From positions 152,704,511 to 152,768,510 of the forward strand of contig OV884059.1 of NCBI GenBank assembly GCA_930367215.1: DNA of 64,000 nucleotides, written 5' to 3'. Under the pieces are notes generated by a model that saw nothing but the letters and a program-made list of their open reading frames with translations, did no database searches and was not told where the DNA came from. This DNA comes from Pollenia angustigena (Eukaryota > Arthropoda > Insecta > Diptera > Polleniidae). This document shows positions 33,963-45,780 of this stretch, piece after piece. Within the stretch, counting starts at the first letter, position 1; every line of letters starts with the position of its first letter. Made by a program: the position numbers and the translations under genes.

Positions 33963-34697
33963 TTAACTTATAGCGGCAAAACAAACGGATAAAATGGAAT
34001 ATATCGCTAATGTGACTATAAGCGTAGTGACTTTAAACGTAAAGTACTGTATAAAAATAATTCGATTGGCTATGAATATCAAACTGCCATTTAAATTTGA
34101 TACTTTGAGCTTATTTTTGACAGAAGTTTATTAATATAAAGATCCCGCTGGATCAAGGCCATTTGAAGATTTAGCCAAGTTGCTATTAAAAAAATAAGAA
34201 ATAAAATGCAATACGAATTGCTGGAATCATGATAACAAATAAATACTCATTTTAAAAGTAATTCAACTTGTTGTGGAGCGTTTGAAACATCCTCTTATAT
34301 GATAAAGCTGTTTAATTCCAGAAATTTTTAACAAAAAATTAAGCATGAAGATAAATTTGATTGTAAACTTTTTGACTTTGGTTAAACCCAACAACAAAAT
34401 ACTCCGCTAATGTATATTCAAATTTCTAATAAAACAAAATGTACCAATAAAATGTAATACAAATAAATATTTATGACAAAATTCAAGAGTATATAGAGGG
34501 ATTTTTGGGGATGATAAAAATTGCAATTTGGGTATAAGATTTTAAAAATATCTGGCACTCCTGGGTGTGATCCCGTACTCAGCGCTACCGTTGAAAATTT
34601 TCAAAAAGGGCACAAAAAGCCGATTTTCAAAAAAAAAACACAAAAAGGGGAATTAAATTTAAAAACAAGAACAGTTTTAAAAAACAAACATAATTTT

Positions 34698-36285
34698 CAG
34701 GGTTGATAAAGTTGGTACAATTGTACTTTTTTTGGTACAATTCAAAACTAAGAAGTACACTGGTACTCCCGTGACTCATTGGGTACTATTTTCAAATTTT
34801 TCAAACCTACATACATACATATTTTTACAGGTATGTGATGGAAATCGATTTTAAAAACGATGCGATTTGAAATCGAAAATATCGTTTTCAGTATCTTTTA
34901 AAATGGATTTTATATGCATATTCCTTTTATTTTCAATGTTTATTCTTTAAAATTTTATATTATATACGGTAACTGAAGTGTATTCTAAACGAAAATTTAA
35001 GACTTTAATTCAGAAATAGATTTTAAAATCGTTCGAAATTCATCACACCTTTTAAAAACGGTCGTTTTGAAATCGATCGATTATCATCACATAAATGATA
35101 ATTTATATAAAATGGCAACTCGTATTTATTGTCCAATGAATATAAGCGGAGTTTAGTGTTTGGTGCAGTCGCAGCTTTTTTATGAAATCTAAGGGAAACT
35201 ATTTTGTTGTTGTTGGATTTAACAAAACAGCTATGATATTTTGCATTTACTATTTTGCAAGACCATGTGCACCAAACACTGAACTCCGCTATTGTGAATA
35301 GATTTTTGAACTTGTTCATTGAACGATTGCTTATGCCACATTCTAAATTTAGTATCAGCGGCAGCATATAAGCGTGCATTTCCGGATGATATTGACAAGT
35401 TTTTAAAAGGTATAGGAAACCACTTCTGCAATAGTTCTACATAGTTAGTTAGTTAGCTAGACTTCCTCTCAATTAAAGATTATTTTGGAACGAACTCATA
35501 ATATTTTCAAATATTCGTCAACAAGATGGTTGTCACATCAAGAAGTAATCAACAAAATTTTGGAACAGTGGAAGCCCACTTCATTATTATTTTACTCTGA
35601 ATTATTTTGAAGGAGATTTTACAAGCGCTAAATTAAATTTTATTATATCCGAACTTTCTACTCCACCTTATAAAATGTATTTCCTGTTGCTGCAGTAGAT
35701 ATTGAAAATTGTAAACACAATAGATTTGGAAATGCAAGCCGAAGAGGCTCGTATGCACATATTTTTAGAAAGCTAAAAAATTTTATTTTCGTTTAAAATT
35801 CGAGATTGCATTTTAAGAAATATTCTTCACTTTTCCACAAAAAAGACGATAAATTCTAAAAAGTGTATGAAAACGCTCTCTGGCGGCAATGAAAAATACA
35901 AATTATGTAATTTGTTTGTATTCTTGAATATTTTGGAAAACTAACTATTTTGAAAGATCCGGGGCTCGAAATTCATTTTTGACCTATGGTATCTTTGGCA
36001 AAGTTTCTTGGAATGACTTATATAACAAGAAACGGGATGTGCTTTTGACGCGAAAAATGTTTACCCATCCTATTATTATATATAATTAATGATAATTTAT
36101 TTTTTGCTATGTAGAAATGTACAAATGAATTTTAAGTACCTTTGGTTATTGTTGTAATAAATTTTTGTTTTTAATAATAAAATAAAAAAAATTTATAAAA
36201 AAATGATTTAGTACTATTGGGGCGGAAAAAGTACGATCTTAAAAGTTCGTTGGTACGATATTGGTTTTCTCATTTATCATCCCTG
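34698..36285. mobile_element. 1.6-kb hAT element with perfect 8-bp TSD
   Basis: Ends CAGGGTTGATAAAG and (A)TTTATCATCCCTG, flanked by ATAATTTT at 34690-34697 and 36286-36293. Subterminal 'ggtac'/'agtac' motifs are repeated near both ends. The interior (about 35150-35770) has short codon-like stretches, e.g. IDLEMQAEEARMHIFLES on the plus strand near 35720-35775, which may be a decayed hAT transposase; I cannot confirm it. Confidence 0.85.
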
Positions 36286-36791
36286 ATAATTTTAGTTGGT
36301 TGCCAAAAATCTTCGTTTGTATTTTTCTCTATTTCTTGGTTTTGAGTAGAGAAAGATTCAAAATGATATTAGGGAAATTTATTGATGTTCTTTTTCCTAA
36401 ACTAAAAATGAAAAAAAAATATAAGTACTTACATATGTAAATAATGTATGGTCGAATAAATTATAATACTAGGTATATTATTATTTAAAATTATTTACCT
36501 TATCAACGTTTTACATGATTTTTTGTTTGCCTTCAAAATCGTAAATTTATTTTATACTAGCTAGCCGACCCGGCTTCGCTCGGTAGCTGATTACTAATGA
36601 TCGATAGAGCCGTTTTCTGATTTTAGGTAAATCGAAAAAAGTGGGGGTAAAAGTGGGCGGGGCAATATTTCTTTCCCTAAAAACCTAAGTTGGACCATGG
36701 CGATTATTTTAAAGAAAAAATTGTCCAAATCGGTCAAGCCGTTCTCAAGTTATGCGATCAGCAACAGACAACATTTAATTTTTATTATATA

Positions 36792-37725
36792 CACTGAAAG
36801 AAAAATGCTTCATATATTTAATGAATCATTTTCATAAAAAAGTTTTCCTTGGGTAAATGAAAATTTTCATTGTCTAAATGGAATTTCATAGGTTTGATGA
36901 AGTATTTTCGTTAAAATCGCTTCATTAGATTTCGTAATTACGTTAAAAATTTTCATTGGATATATGAAAACTTAAGTTTGTCCAAGTTAAACAAAAAATT
37001 TTAATTGGGAACTTAAAAAAACAATATACAAACATAACTATATTCATAAATTAATACAAAATTATAGTTTCCTTAAAAAAATGTTTAATTGTTATTTAAA
37101 AAATGTAAGATTTAATAACTTCATACATCTAATGTTACATGTATGCCATTAAATTTATGAAATCAAAAAATTTTTTTATAAAAGCAACATATTTCAATAA
37201 TTGCCTTCATAAATTTAAATTTTCATTATGACAATAAAAATGTCATTATAGTAATGAAACAAAAACTTTCAATCCACTTTCAATCAACGTTGTTATTGTT
37301 ATTATGGACAATTTAATCTCATATTTACGGTCTTAATTGAGAAAAAAACATAGTTTTTTTATACAAAAACTACACTGCCCCGGTAGACTAGCTGGTAGTG
37401 AGCTAGTCTATCAGCACCGAGGTTACATGTTCGAATCCCACCAGAGACAGAAAAAAAATAAAAAATAAAATAAAGTAAAATAAAATAAGAAAAAAGAAAA
37501 AAAAATAAATAAAAAAAAAATAAAAAAAAAAAAAAAATTTTACTTTATTGAAAGTATTCATCCAATGAATAATATTCATGGATCTAATGTAATGTTTCAT
37601 TAAGTCCTTTTAATGAAATAGGTTTCATTGATCCAACGAAGCGCTGCATAGGTTCCTTTATAATGCAATTTTTCATGGGATTAATGTCAAAATTCGTTAG
37701 TATTGCGAAGAAAATTCTTTCAGTG
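36792..37725. mobile_element. MITE, TIR CACTGAAAGAA, TA target, inside the Helitron
   Basis: Left ta|CACTGAAAGAAAAATGCTTC; right GAAGAAAATTCTTTCAGTG|ta. The interior is rich in 'atgaaa..ttcatt' motifs in both directions (for example 'aaatgaaaattttcattg'). A SINE-like insertion lies at 37376-37537. 934 bp including that insertion. Confidence 0.85.
37376..37537 (+). mobile_element. tRNA-like SINE or retroposed tRNA relic with A-rich tail
   Basis: 37376-37448 has 'gactagctggtagtgagc' (A box-like, in a GACTAGC...GCTAGTC hairpin) and 'tgttcgaatcc' (B box-like, close to GGTTCGAATCC). It is followed by ~90 bp of almost pure A with scattered T/G. A pol III promoter-like head plus an A-rich tail is the layout of a tRNA-derived SINE. 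The acceptor stem does not pair well, so it is not called as a tRNA gene. Confidence 0.55.
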
Positions 37726-37737
37726 TAGAAGATATAT

Positions 37738-38305
37738 TTTTTAAATTAATTCATATTTTAATTAATTGCTATTAAATATGATTTCAATCGATTAAATTGC
37801 AATTACTTTAATAACAATTGCAATTAATTCTAGTTATTGCAATCAAAATTAAATCGGAATCAAAATCTTCGCTGACTTTGAAATTTTAAATTGAAAACAA
37901 TTAAAATTTTTGCTTACAACGTTTTCTAAAATTAGTGAACATAATTCCATAATAATTAAGGCTACTCACTAGGGCTATAACTTTTTCACACTTTTTGCGA
38001 ATATCAAAAGCGGCATAGTATAGTCGTGTAAAACATTAAAAGTTATTAATAAAAAATAAGATAATTTTTCGTATTGTTTGAGGTTTGAAAAGAACCATTT
38101 TTATCTCACGGAAATTTTAAAAAATATACACCTGATATTTGTATATATTCCTATACGTAACACTTAAATCGTATTTTGGAATTTATTAACTGCTTTAGAT
38201 TTAAAAATTTTCCTACGGTTTACAATTCATCGCGGTTAAAAATTTCTTGGACGGTTTTAGAAATTTGCTTTCCTGCGTGAGGTTTTTCGAAAAACGACGC
38301 GAGAC
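37738..38305. other. No recognisable feature
   Basis: Very AT-rich, with 'ttgcaatta'-type inverted motifs at 37750-37860 that resemble the arms of the 42.06-42.47 kb repeat. No gene, and no terminal repeat that I can pair. Confidence 0.4.
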
Positions 38306-39621
38306 TAGTGCTGGGATACTATCGATATATTCTACTATCGATAGTTCAGATTTCATTATCGATATAACTATCGACTTAATGTTTGTTCTCAAGTAGGACA
38401 ACTTTAACCAGTTTTTTATCAGGCTAAAGTTCGTTGTTTTTATCACTTTATTGAACGTATGAGACGTATCTATGTACGCACGTTATTTTAGATGACAGTT
38501 ATTAAAAATTGTGATGCTGATAAGCACCTTTCTGAAGGAACCAAAGTAACACGGACTATAATATATTTTATTGCAACTTTAGATAATGATCTAAATTGGA
38601 TTTGATCCTCAACCCAAAGGTTGTCAATCTAGCGGACTTTTCCTCTAATGGTCGTTCATTGTTTTATCCTATGCTCGCAATTGCAATTGCATTTTTATTT
38701 GATTTTTTTACAACATCATATAACTGTCTGACATTTCAGTTCCTATGTAAACATATTAAAATTTCGGCATAAAGCCCTTAAGTTAGTAGTAAAAAAGCAC
38801 AGCTAAGCAATCCATACCACTTGCCATTCTTGTTGTATGTATTCAGTGCTGTAATTAAGCGCGAATTAATAATACAGTACTTTTCGTTTATAGTCACAAC
38901 GCTTATGGTCACATTAGCGATATAGTCCATTTTATCTGTTTATTTGGCCCCTATAAGTAAAATTAATATAAAGTATTAACGTTATAGTCCATTTAGCGAT
39001 ATAAGCACATTTGCCATATATGCCATCCATCAACAGTCATCAAAGGGATAAGTAAAGCAAATTAATGGCGTTATAGTCACATTAGCAAAATTTACTAAGT
39101 TTTTTTTAGTTTTCGAATCAAAAAGCTGTCCAAAGAAAGAATGAATTAAATCATTTAATTTTTGTCATCAACTCTCTACTCGTAAAAAATTAGTTTTTGC
39201 CGTTCTTATCACCTATGAAATATCTTGTTATTATTTTAATTTGTTTTTATACAGTATGCAACTCTGTTGTAAAACCATAAGCCTGATTTCAGTGTAATTT
39301 ATATGAATTTTTTATTGCCTTTATTCACATATCTTGATTATATTCGAATTAGGTTATATGCGTCATAGTGGCATATATGTGAATTAGCCTTATAGTCACA
39401 TTAGCGATATAGTCCACGTTATGGTTGCAACTAATGGATGTGACTATAAGCGAAAAGTACTTTGCGGCAAAATAGTGTGTATGTATAGCTGCTGTAACAT
39501 GTCTTCATACCTGTATTTTAAATAATAATAATATCGATATTGATAGTTTTCCTATCGATATTTTCGATAGTTTAAGACTATCGATAGTATCGATGGTACT
39601 ATCGATAGTTTCCAAGCACTA
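38306..39621 (-). mobile_element. hAT element (TAGTGCTGG family) carrying a nested insert
   Basis: Ends TAGTGCTGGGATACTATCGA and ATCGATAGTTTCCAAGCACTA. The flanks CGCGAGAC (38298-38305) and CGGGAGAC (39622-39629) match at 7 of 8. In this orientation it is the reverse of 8496-8825. The interior carries the CAGTACTTT element at 38875-39460. No transposase frame survives. Confidence 0.85.
38875..39460 (-). mobile_element. CAGTACTTT element, uninterrupted copy
   Basis: Starts ta|CAGTACTTTTCGTTTATAGT and ends CTATAAGCGAAAAGTAC. It is the reverse complement of 27921-28421 plus 33963-34049 and shows that element without the Helitrons. Its right end has lost the last bases (TG and TA). Confidence 0.85.
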
Positions 39622-39814
39622 CGGGAGACAGGCGTTTTCATTATTAAAATATTCTTGGCCTCTACGTGGTACTATGCCAAAAATTTGGTTATGCCATACT
39701 ACTCACACTTTAAGTGGGACACATAAAAAAGTCTTATGTTGATAGGCTTACTTAATTTTATTTAAATTACATTCATTAAATTATCCCAATTTAATTTATT
39801 ACTACACAAAATAC

Positions 39815-41937
39815 CACTTTGCTTGTTGAAAAACTGATAAGCCAGGCACCCGGCGTTTTAACCTAATTCGGCTACGCTGAATGTTGCTCACCGTTTTTTT
39901 AGGTTAGTTCTTGTTTTCGAGATATACCGTTATTTCGAAAATGGAGGAGTTTGCACAACATATGTTCGCGTAACCAATAATATTATATCAGCTACATGGT
40001 TGCCATAAATTAAGAAATTAGTGAAATTAAATTTAAAACAGTTTAATTTTTATTAAAAAAATAAAAAATCCTTTTAATGTAAATAACATAAAATATTAAG
40101 CTGCGTTCACAATCAAAAAAACATTTTCACTTGGTGTTCATAATACAGCAACAATTTCTTTTGTAACTACACCAGTGCTCGAAAATAAACAGTACATTAT
40201 TTAACGTTCGGCTCACACGCCCAGGAACGATAACTATTTTTTTAGTGATTGTGTAGACATACACAACCCTTAATACCGTTCGTAACTATTTTCAATAAAG
40301 AACCGAACATTATATAATGTTCGGTTCTTCGTTAAAAAACAGAACAATTGTAGTGATACTGTAGACAAACATTATATTTTAATGTTCTATAATGTTTTTT
40401 TTCGTGTGTGTATTTTGTTTTTGTAAAAAATGTTTGGTTTGTTTTTACCAGCCAAAAGGGACGAACATTAACGAGCCGTACCGAACACATTGAAGTTTGT
40501 GGATTTTCAAAAAAAAACCGAACGGAATTAAATGTTCACATCTTTTGTTGAGTTTGATAAAAACAGTAATATTTTTGTGTTCGAAAGATGACTAACAGGG
40601 AAACGTTATTTTTCTACACAAACACTATTAGCGTTTGTGTTTTCCACAAATCTACCGAACCGAACATTAAGAAACAATATTTAGTGTTTATTTTCGAACA
40701 CTGAACTACACACATTTTGCATCAAGAAACCGTTTGCAAATTTTAGCCACAACAATATTATGCATTTATTTTTATTTTTGTAAACATTTTGTTAAAATTT
40801 TCATTCAAAACTAAATAAAATTATTTTAAACGTCAGAAACAATTTCATACAAACAAAACTAAATAAAATTATTTTAAACGTCAGAAACAATTTCATACTC
40901 ATACAAATTGTTGCTGAAGTTTTAGTTGACTCAACTTTAGTTACATTTTTAAAAAAATTTTAATTACATTTTTGTTCTAAAAAAGAAAGGAAAATATATG
41001 AAATACTTTAAGGAAAAAAAAGATAGAAGAAAAAACGAAATTGTTTTTTTGATTGTGAACGTAACTTTACTAGTACCTAGTAAAAATTTCGTTTAAATGG
41101 CAAAGAAATAAAACGCCTTATTAGCTTTAAAACAACAAAACCTATAAAAACTCGTTAGCTTATTGAAAAACCTAACAAAACCGAAATTCCGCAATAAAAT
41201 TTCCTTTAAGGAAAGTAGGCTCCCATATAAATATGGCCGTTTAATGAAATTCTTAAATATGGCTCCTTCAGCGCCTAGAATGCCCCTAGATGGGTCAAAT
41301 GTATGACCATCCCCACTTTATTTTTCATCTCAATCATTTATTTCTAACATACATACCCGTTATCCCCATTCTTCAAGGGGCCTCCCATACGAAATGTGCA
41401 ATGCAGTCTAGAAACATATTGAAGAAAAAGTCCCATAAATGCCCAGGAGTCGCCCCTAGTGGGATATAATGTATGACCGATCTGAATTAATTGTTTGTCC
41501 TTCGAATTTTGTGAATAAAATCAAAAGTTGCTAACAGATTTTATTCATTTATGGCTGGTTTTGTTTGCAGCTTCGTTTTTTAGAAGTCTAGCTGAATTTT
41601 CCAATTTTTTATGAATTTTTAAGAAACAAAAATTTCGAAATTTAGATAAAAAATTATGTTTCTAAAACTACTGCGCATATTAGAAAAAGTTTTTTTTTAT
41701 GAAAGGAAATTTTATTGTTATATTTTTAGTTTTTTCAATAAGCTAAAGCGTTTTTGAGTTTCGCGAACAAACGTTGTGCAAACTCCTTCATTTTCAAAAT
41801 AACGGTACCTTTATCTCAAAAAACCAGAGCTTACCTAAAAAACAACTAGCACCACTGGATTCAGCTTACCCGAATTAGGTTAAAACGCCAGGTGACCAGC
41901 TTGTCTCAAAAAGAAAGTTTAAATTTCTTGCACAGTG
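39815..41937. mobile_element. Non-autonomous relative of the 13.6-kb transposon
   Basis: Left end CACTTTGCTTGTTGAAAAAC then 'gataagccaggcacccggcg'; right end 'cgccaggtgaccagcttgtc' then ...TTGCACAGTG|ta. The right arm (~41220-41937) aligns with the left arm of the 13.6-kb element over ~700 bp, including 'ggtatatctcgaaa'-type and 'cccctagtgggata' motifs. The gene is absent; the centre holds another inverted-repeat element (40101-41067). Confidence 0.8.
40101..41067. mobile_element. Inverted-repeat element nested in the previous one
   Basis: Left 'gcgttcacaatcaaaaaaac' pairs with right 'ttttttgattgtgaacgt'. Interior motifs 'gttcggctcacac', 'acaacccttaataccgttcg' and 'gaacattatataatgttcgg' (a palindrome) recur at 58.1-58.45 kb. 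A 44-bp block starting 'aaaactaaataaaatta' is directly duplicated at 40807-40850 and 40855-40898. Confidence 0.65.
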
Positions 41938-42062
41938 TAATTAACATAGAGATGAAAATTAAGGATTTTTATGAGGTGTTCCATTAATAGTTGGAGTAGC
42001 TGCATGTACTTCGTGAACTTTCACTATAGTTGTGATTTTAGGGTAAATCGTTTGTAATCGCG

Positions 42063-42468
42063 TGATTTCAACCAGAATTTGATTGCAATCAAATTAATTC
42101 AATAATAATTAGTATTGTGGTTATTTTGTTGAACTATTTATGGTTTTTAATCCAAATTTTTAATATTTTTAATTAGGCTTAAGTTCATGAAATTTAATTT
42201 TTATTAAATTATTTTTATGAAGAAAGGAATTTTACAACATGAAAATCAATAAAAATTGTTATTGATAATCTTTCATTCTTGACGTGGCTCGGGCTCGAAC
42301 CCTGGCCGGCAGGTTACCATGACATGTTTCGATCGCAACCACTCTACGCAACACTTAATTCAATGATTTTTAAAAAAACTATTTCAAATTATTTAATTTG
42401 ATTTAATTGATTGAGATTTAATTTTAAATTTTGAATTCAAACAATTAATATAGTTTGGTTGAAATCAT
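42063..42468. mobile_element. AT-rich inverted-repeat element containing a tRNA-like sequence
   Basis: 'tgatttcaacca' near 42066 pairs with 'tggttgaaatca' near 42457, and the next ~60 bp inward are loosely complementary (TTGAATTC/ATTAATTCAA types). From 42469 to 43051 I see nothing else supportable. Confidence 0.5.
42281..42354 (-). other. tRNA-like sequence, probably a pseudogene or SINE head
   Basis: The minus strand reads 'gtgttgcgtagagtggttgc' at its start and 'cagggttcgagcccgagcc' near its end. GGTTCGAGCCC is an excellent pol III B box and 'gtagagtggttg' an A box-like motif, with spacing typical of a tRNA. The acceptor ends do not form a clean 7-bp stem, and the anticodon arm cannot be drawn with confidence. 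Confidence 0.45.
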
Positions 42469-43690
42469 TTTCTATTAAGATTTTTGTATGACGTGCTAAA
42501 TTCCCAATGCCATTTAGTTGCATTTTTTTACAGCACTGAGCAATTCACACTAAAATTTCAGTCGCAGGAAAAAATATGGTTGGATGTAACAATATCTTAA
42601 GAGCAACATACTACAATTCTAATATGATACACATCGATTTTTTTGACTTGACCCAGCAAAACTCCTTTTTTACCGATATAACAGAACTTCCGCCAATTTG
42701 AGCTGTCGTATAGTGTAATTTAATTTAATAGCGATACGCAGAACTCTTGGGGTCTGCAAAGGACAAAGTCAAAAAATTTATTTTTTAAAACTTTAAATAC
42801 CTATAAGTAGATATAGAACTTCCTTTGTCGTTACACCAAAAGTCCTATAAAAACAGAAAACCCTTTGGCGTAAAGTAATGTATACGTTGACTTTGTAGCA
42901 TATAAAATGTCATTCAATTAATGCTAAAATGTTATTCTCAAGTTGTCCACAAAGCAAAAAAGGTGTCAAGCCCTAATTCAAATGTTTATATCCCACAAAA
43001 ACAAACAGCGTAGGTTACAGGGTGGCAATAGGATAAATTATTACCGATCAAGTTTACACTAAAGACCTGCACAGATATATCTGTTTCTGTGTTTTTTCTA
43101 AAGTGGATGCGTATGGATGAGTGCTCTTGTGTTTCTGATATAAGTTGATATTGATATGATTTGTAAAAGAGTGGATGTAAGTTGATAAAAAAGCGAAAGA
43201 GAGTCTGTCGAAAGAGATCTGCTAATATCTGTTTCGCAAAAGCAGATATCCACTAGTATGATGGAATACAATAAGTTACTTATTGTACGATACCGTTATT
43301 TTCAATTATTTTTCAACGCAAAAGGCCGACCCTTTGGCTGGTAAGAAAATATTTTTTTACAGAAACAAAATATGTACATATGTACACATGAACAGTTATT
43401 TTTCCAATAATTTTTGCGTGATGTGTTTCGAGCACAAAAAAAACAAACAAAAAAAAACTTTACAAGAACAAAATGTGGTTGCTTGTTTTTTTTCGAAGTC
43501 ATACATTTTTTAAATTTTCGGTAACGATATATGTAGGTATTTTGTTTGTGTAAAAAATTATTTGATTAAATTAAAAGGGTGCGTTTTCTTCGTTCAAGTG
43601 CCAAGTAGACAAAAATTATTGAAAAAAAAATCTGAAAGAACTGAACACGTGTACATACTTTGTGTTTGCAAAAAATAAAAGCTAGCAGTA

Positions 43691-44409
43691 CCCATGTTCT
43701 GTAACTTTAGTGAGAACTTCTTGCATCGAAAAGATGTGAAACAAAATAATCCATCGTTTCTCGAAAAGTGAGAGAAATGTGTGTCTGTAACTCATGTCGA
43801 AAACTATCAAAAGAGATTACGTCGTTACGTTAAAAATGTCATAAAATTTCACTCGAAGCCGATGTGACATTGCAGACGTTCAGAACGCCAGTAAAACATA
43901 TCGTTGACGGCGACCAAAATTTACTTAAATTAAAAATTTTTCAACGACGGCGGCGAAAATACAACCGTCGGCTATACCAAATTGTGTAAAGTGCGACTTT
44001 AATGTTTGTTGTTTGCAAACGAGTTTTGAAGACATTCGTAGTATATTTTATTAAAATGTTAAAAGCAAAATAATAAAACAATGAAAAATGTGCCAAGAAC
44101 AAAATAATATTATTATTATTTTTTGCATTTTTAATTGTTTTTTAGTGTTAACATTTTTTCTCGCCCCATTTTTATTCGTGAGTTTATTTGACAGTTCAAA
44201 GCGGGAACTTTTCTCACCAAAATGTTGCAGACACACGTTTTCTGTAAATTGGCGAGTAATTTCCTTACGTGACAGCTTGTACTCGCCAAAAAAGTTACAG
44301 ACACAGTTAAGTGAGAAAAACAGCTGTTTGTTTCAATTTATGGCATTTTTGTTTCATTTCACACAATTCAATCGAAAACTTTCTCGACCCGAGAGTTACA
44401 GAACATGGG
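43691..44409. mobile_element. Inverted-repeat element, TIR CCCATGTTCTGTAACT
   Basis: The left CCCATGTTCTGTAACT and right AGTTACAGAACATGGG are perfect complements. 'gttacagacaca' and 'tctgtaactcatg' motifs recur inside. The 112-codon frame at 44088-44426 runs through the right terminal repeat and shows no domain, so it is not a gene. No target duplication is resolved. Confidence 0.75.
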
Positions 44410-45253
44410 CACAGGAAGCGTTGTGATCAGGCCTACCATATTTACCAATAAATCTGCATTTTGAAGATTTTTTCCTCTAAATTATCAAAGTGCCTATTTT
44501 TGATAAACACTTACAACACGGTAGTTTTTGGTTTGTTTTATATAAATTATTAATTTTGGGTGACTTGTTACACAAATAGACAACTGTTATTAATTTAGCG
44601 CTTATACTTAACGAAAAAATGGTTATACATATTTATTTTATATTTGCAATTTTTGTATTGTGTGTCTAACCCAACAAACACATTTTGAAAAATATACAAC
44701 TTCATATGAGAAGCTTAAAGGAAATGCGGTACATATGTTTTACTTGACCTAAGAATCAAGCCTATGGAAAATGGTGAGAACATTGACCTGAATCATAACT
44801 TGTTTTCCTGGGTCCATGATTGCGCATGGGTCCCAAATAAGGTGCACTCTTAGAAAGTTGTATAAATGTTGTGTTGTGGAGTATCATAGGTCATTTTTTA
44901 TTTAAAATGGATATTTGTAACCAGAAAAATAAATAATTTTTTCCAATTGATATTTTTAACCAAAAAATTACGTAGGTTATCAATAACCAAAAATAAATAA
45001 ATTCTACTTTAATTGGTTACCACAACCAAAATAAAATATAAATAACTATAATGGTTAAAGATTCCCAATTGAAAATAAAGGAATTTTTCTCGTAACCTTT
45101 ACAAAAAATAATAAAAGTAATTATTTTCAGTCCCTGAGCTATTTTTTGAATTAAAAACAAAAAAGTCCAGCTATTTTTTAACGTAAAAGGCAAAAAAAAA
45201 CAAAAAAGGCCGAATTTAACTCTTAAAAAAAGAGTTTTATTAACACGTTGGCT

Positions 45254-45405
45254 GCCACGTCGCACGTTTTCATGCGACACCCAGATGTTACCCAGACGCC
45301 ACGTCGCACATTTTCGTGCGACACCCAGATGTTACCCTGAGGCCACGTCGCACACTTTCGTGCGACACCTAAATGTTACCCTTAGGCCACGTCGCACATT
45401 TTCGT
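45254..45405. repeat. 44-bp tandem hairpin units
   Basis: About 3.5 copies of gccacgtcgcacattttcgt + gcgacacccagatgttaccc + (t/a)gag. Each unit contains GTCGCAC-attttc-GTGCGAC, a 7-bp stem. The same hairpin recurs at 45860-45890 and 45915-45945 in the palindrome. Confidence 0.9.
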
Positions 45406-45780
45406 ACATTTTAATATGGAATTTTACATGGAATTTGGATTCTCTGGCCTGTGGTGAACATTTTGGTATATTTCCCATGGCCGCTGTGTATTTTTAATAG
45501 TATTTTTTTGGGTAATAAAAAAGTTGGAAATTTTAATTTGTATTTTTATTAATTCTTTTAAAAATCAATTAATTTATGAGCAAAAAAATGTACAACAATA
45601 TACATATATGTATGTAAATTCAAATGGAGATCTGCAGAAAAACAATACACTTAAAATTAGAAATTCAATTTGGAGATCAGTAGAAAAACCATAAACTTAA
45701 AATTAAAAAATCAATTTGTTAATGGAGTGCAAAAATAGTGATATTAAAATGTAAATTTATCAAAACTGATGCTTCCTCTT

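Larger units (their letters stand above)
27921..34049. mobile_element. CAGTACTTT element, TA target, split by two Helitrons
   Basis: Left end ta|CAGTACTTTTCGCTTATAGT; right end ACGTAAAGTACTG|ta. 'gctaatgtgactataag' occurs near both ends. The body (27921-28421 and 33963-34049) matches the inverted copy at 38875-39460 throughout. The missing middle is two Helitrons. TA flanks suggest the Tc1/mariner superfamily. From 34052 to 34689 nothing is recognisable. Confidence 0.85.
36557..37732 (-). mobile_element. Short Helitron split by a MITE
   Basis: The 3' end is CTAG at 36557-36560 (minus strand ...GGGTCGGCTAGCTAG). The body carries 'tcgatagagccgttttctga' and 'accatggcgatta', as in the other Helitrons. 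Joining across the MITE (36792-37725, one TA removed) restores 5' A|TCTTCTATATAATAAAAATT at 37732. The Helitron itself is ~240 bp. Confidence 0.8.

Noticed and set aside
35023..35379. 118-codon minus-strand frame inside the hAT element
   Set aside because: No hAT transposase motif could be read; the plus strand of the same stretch is at least as plausible as a decayed coding region.
44088..44426. 112-codon plus-strand frame
   Set aside because: It runs through the right terminal repeat of the 43691-44409 element and has a mirrored frame on the other strand.
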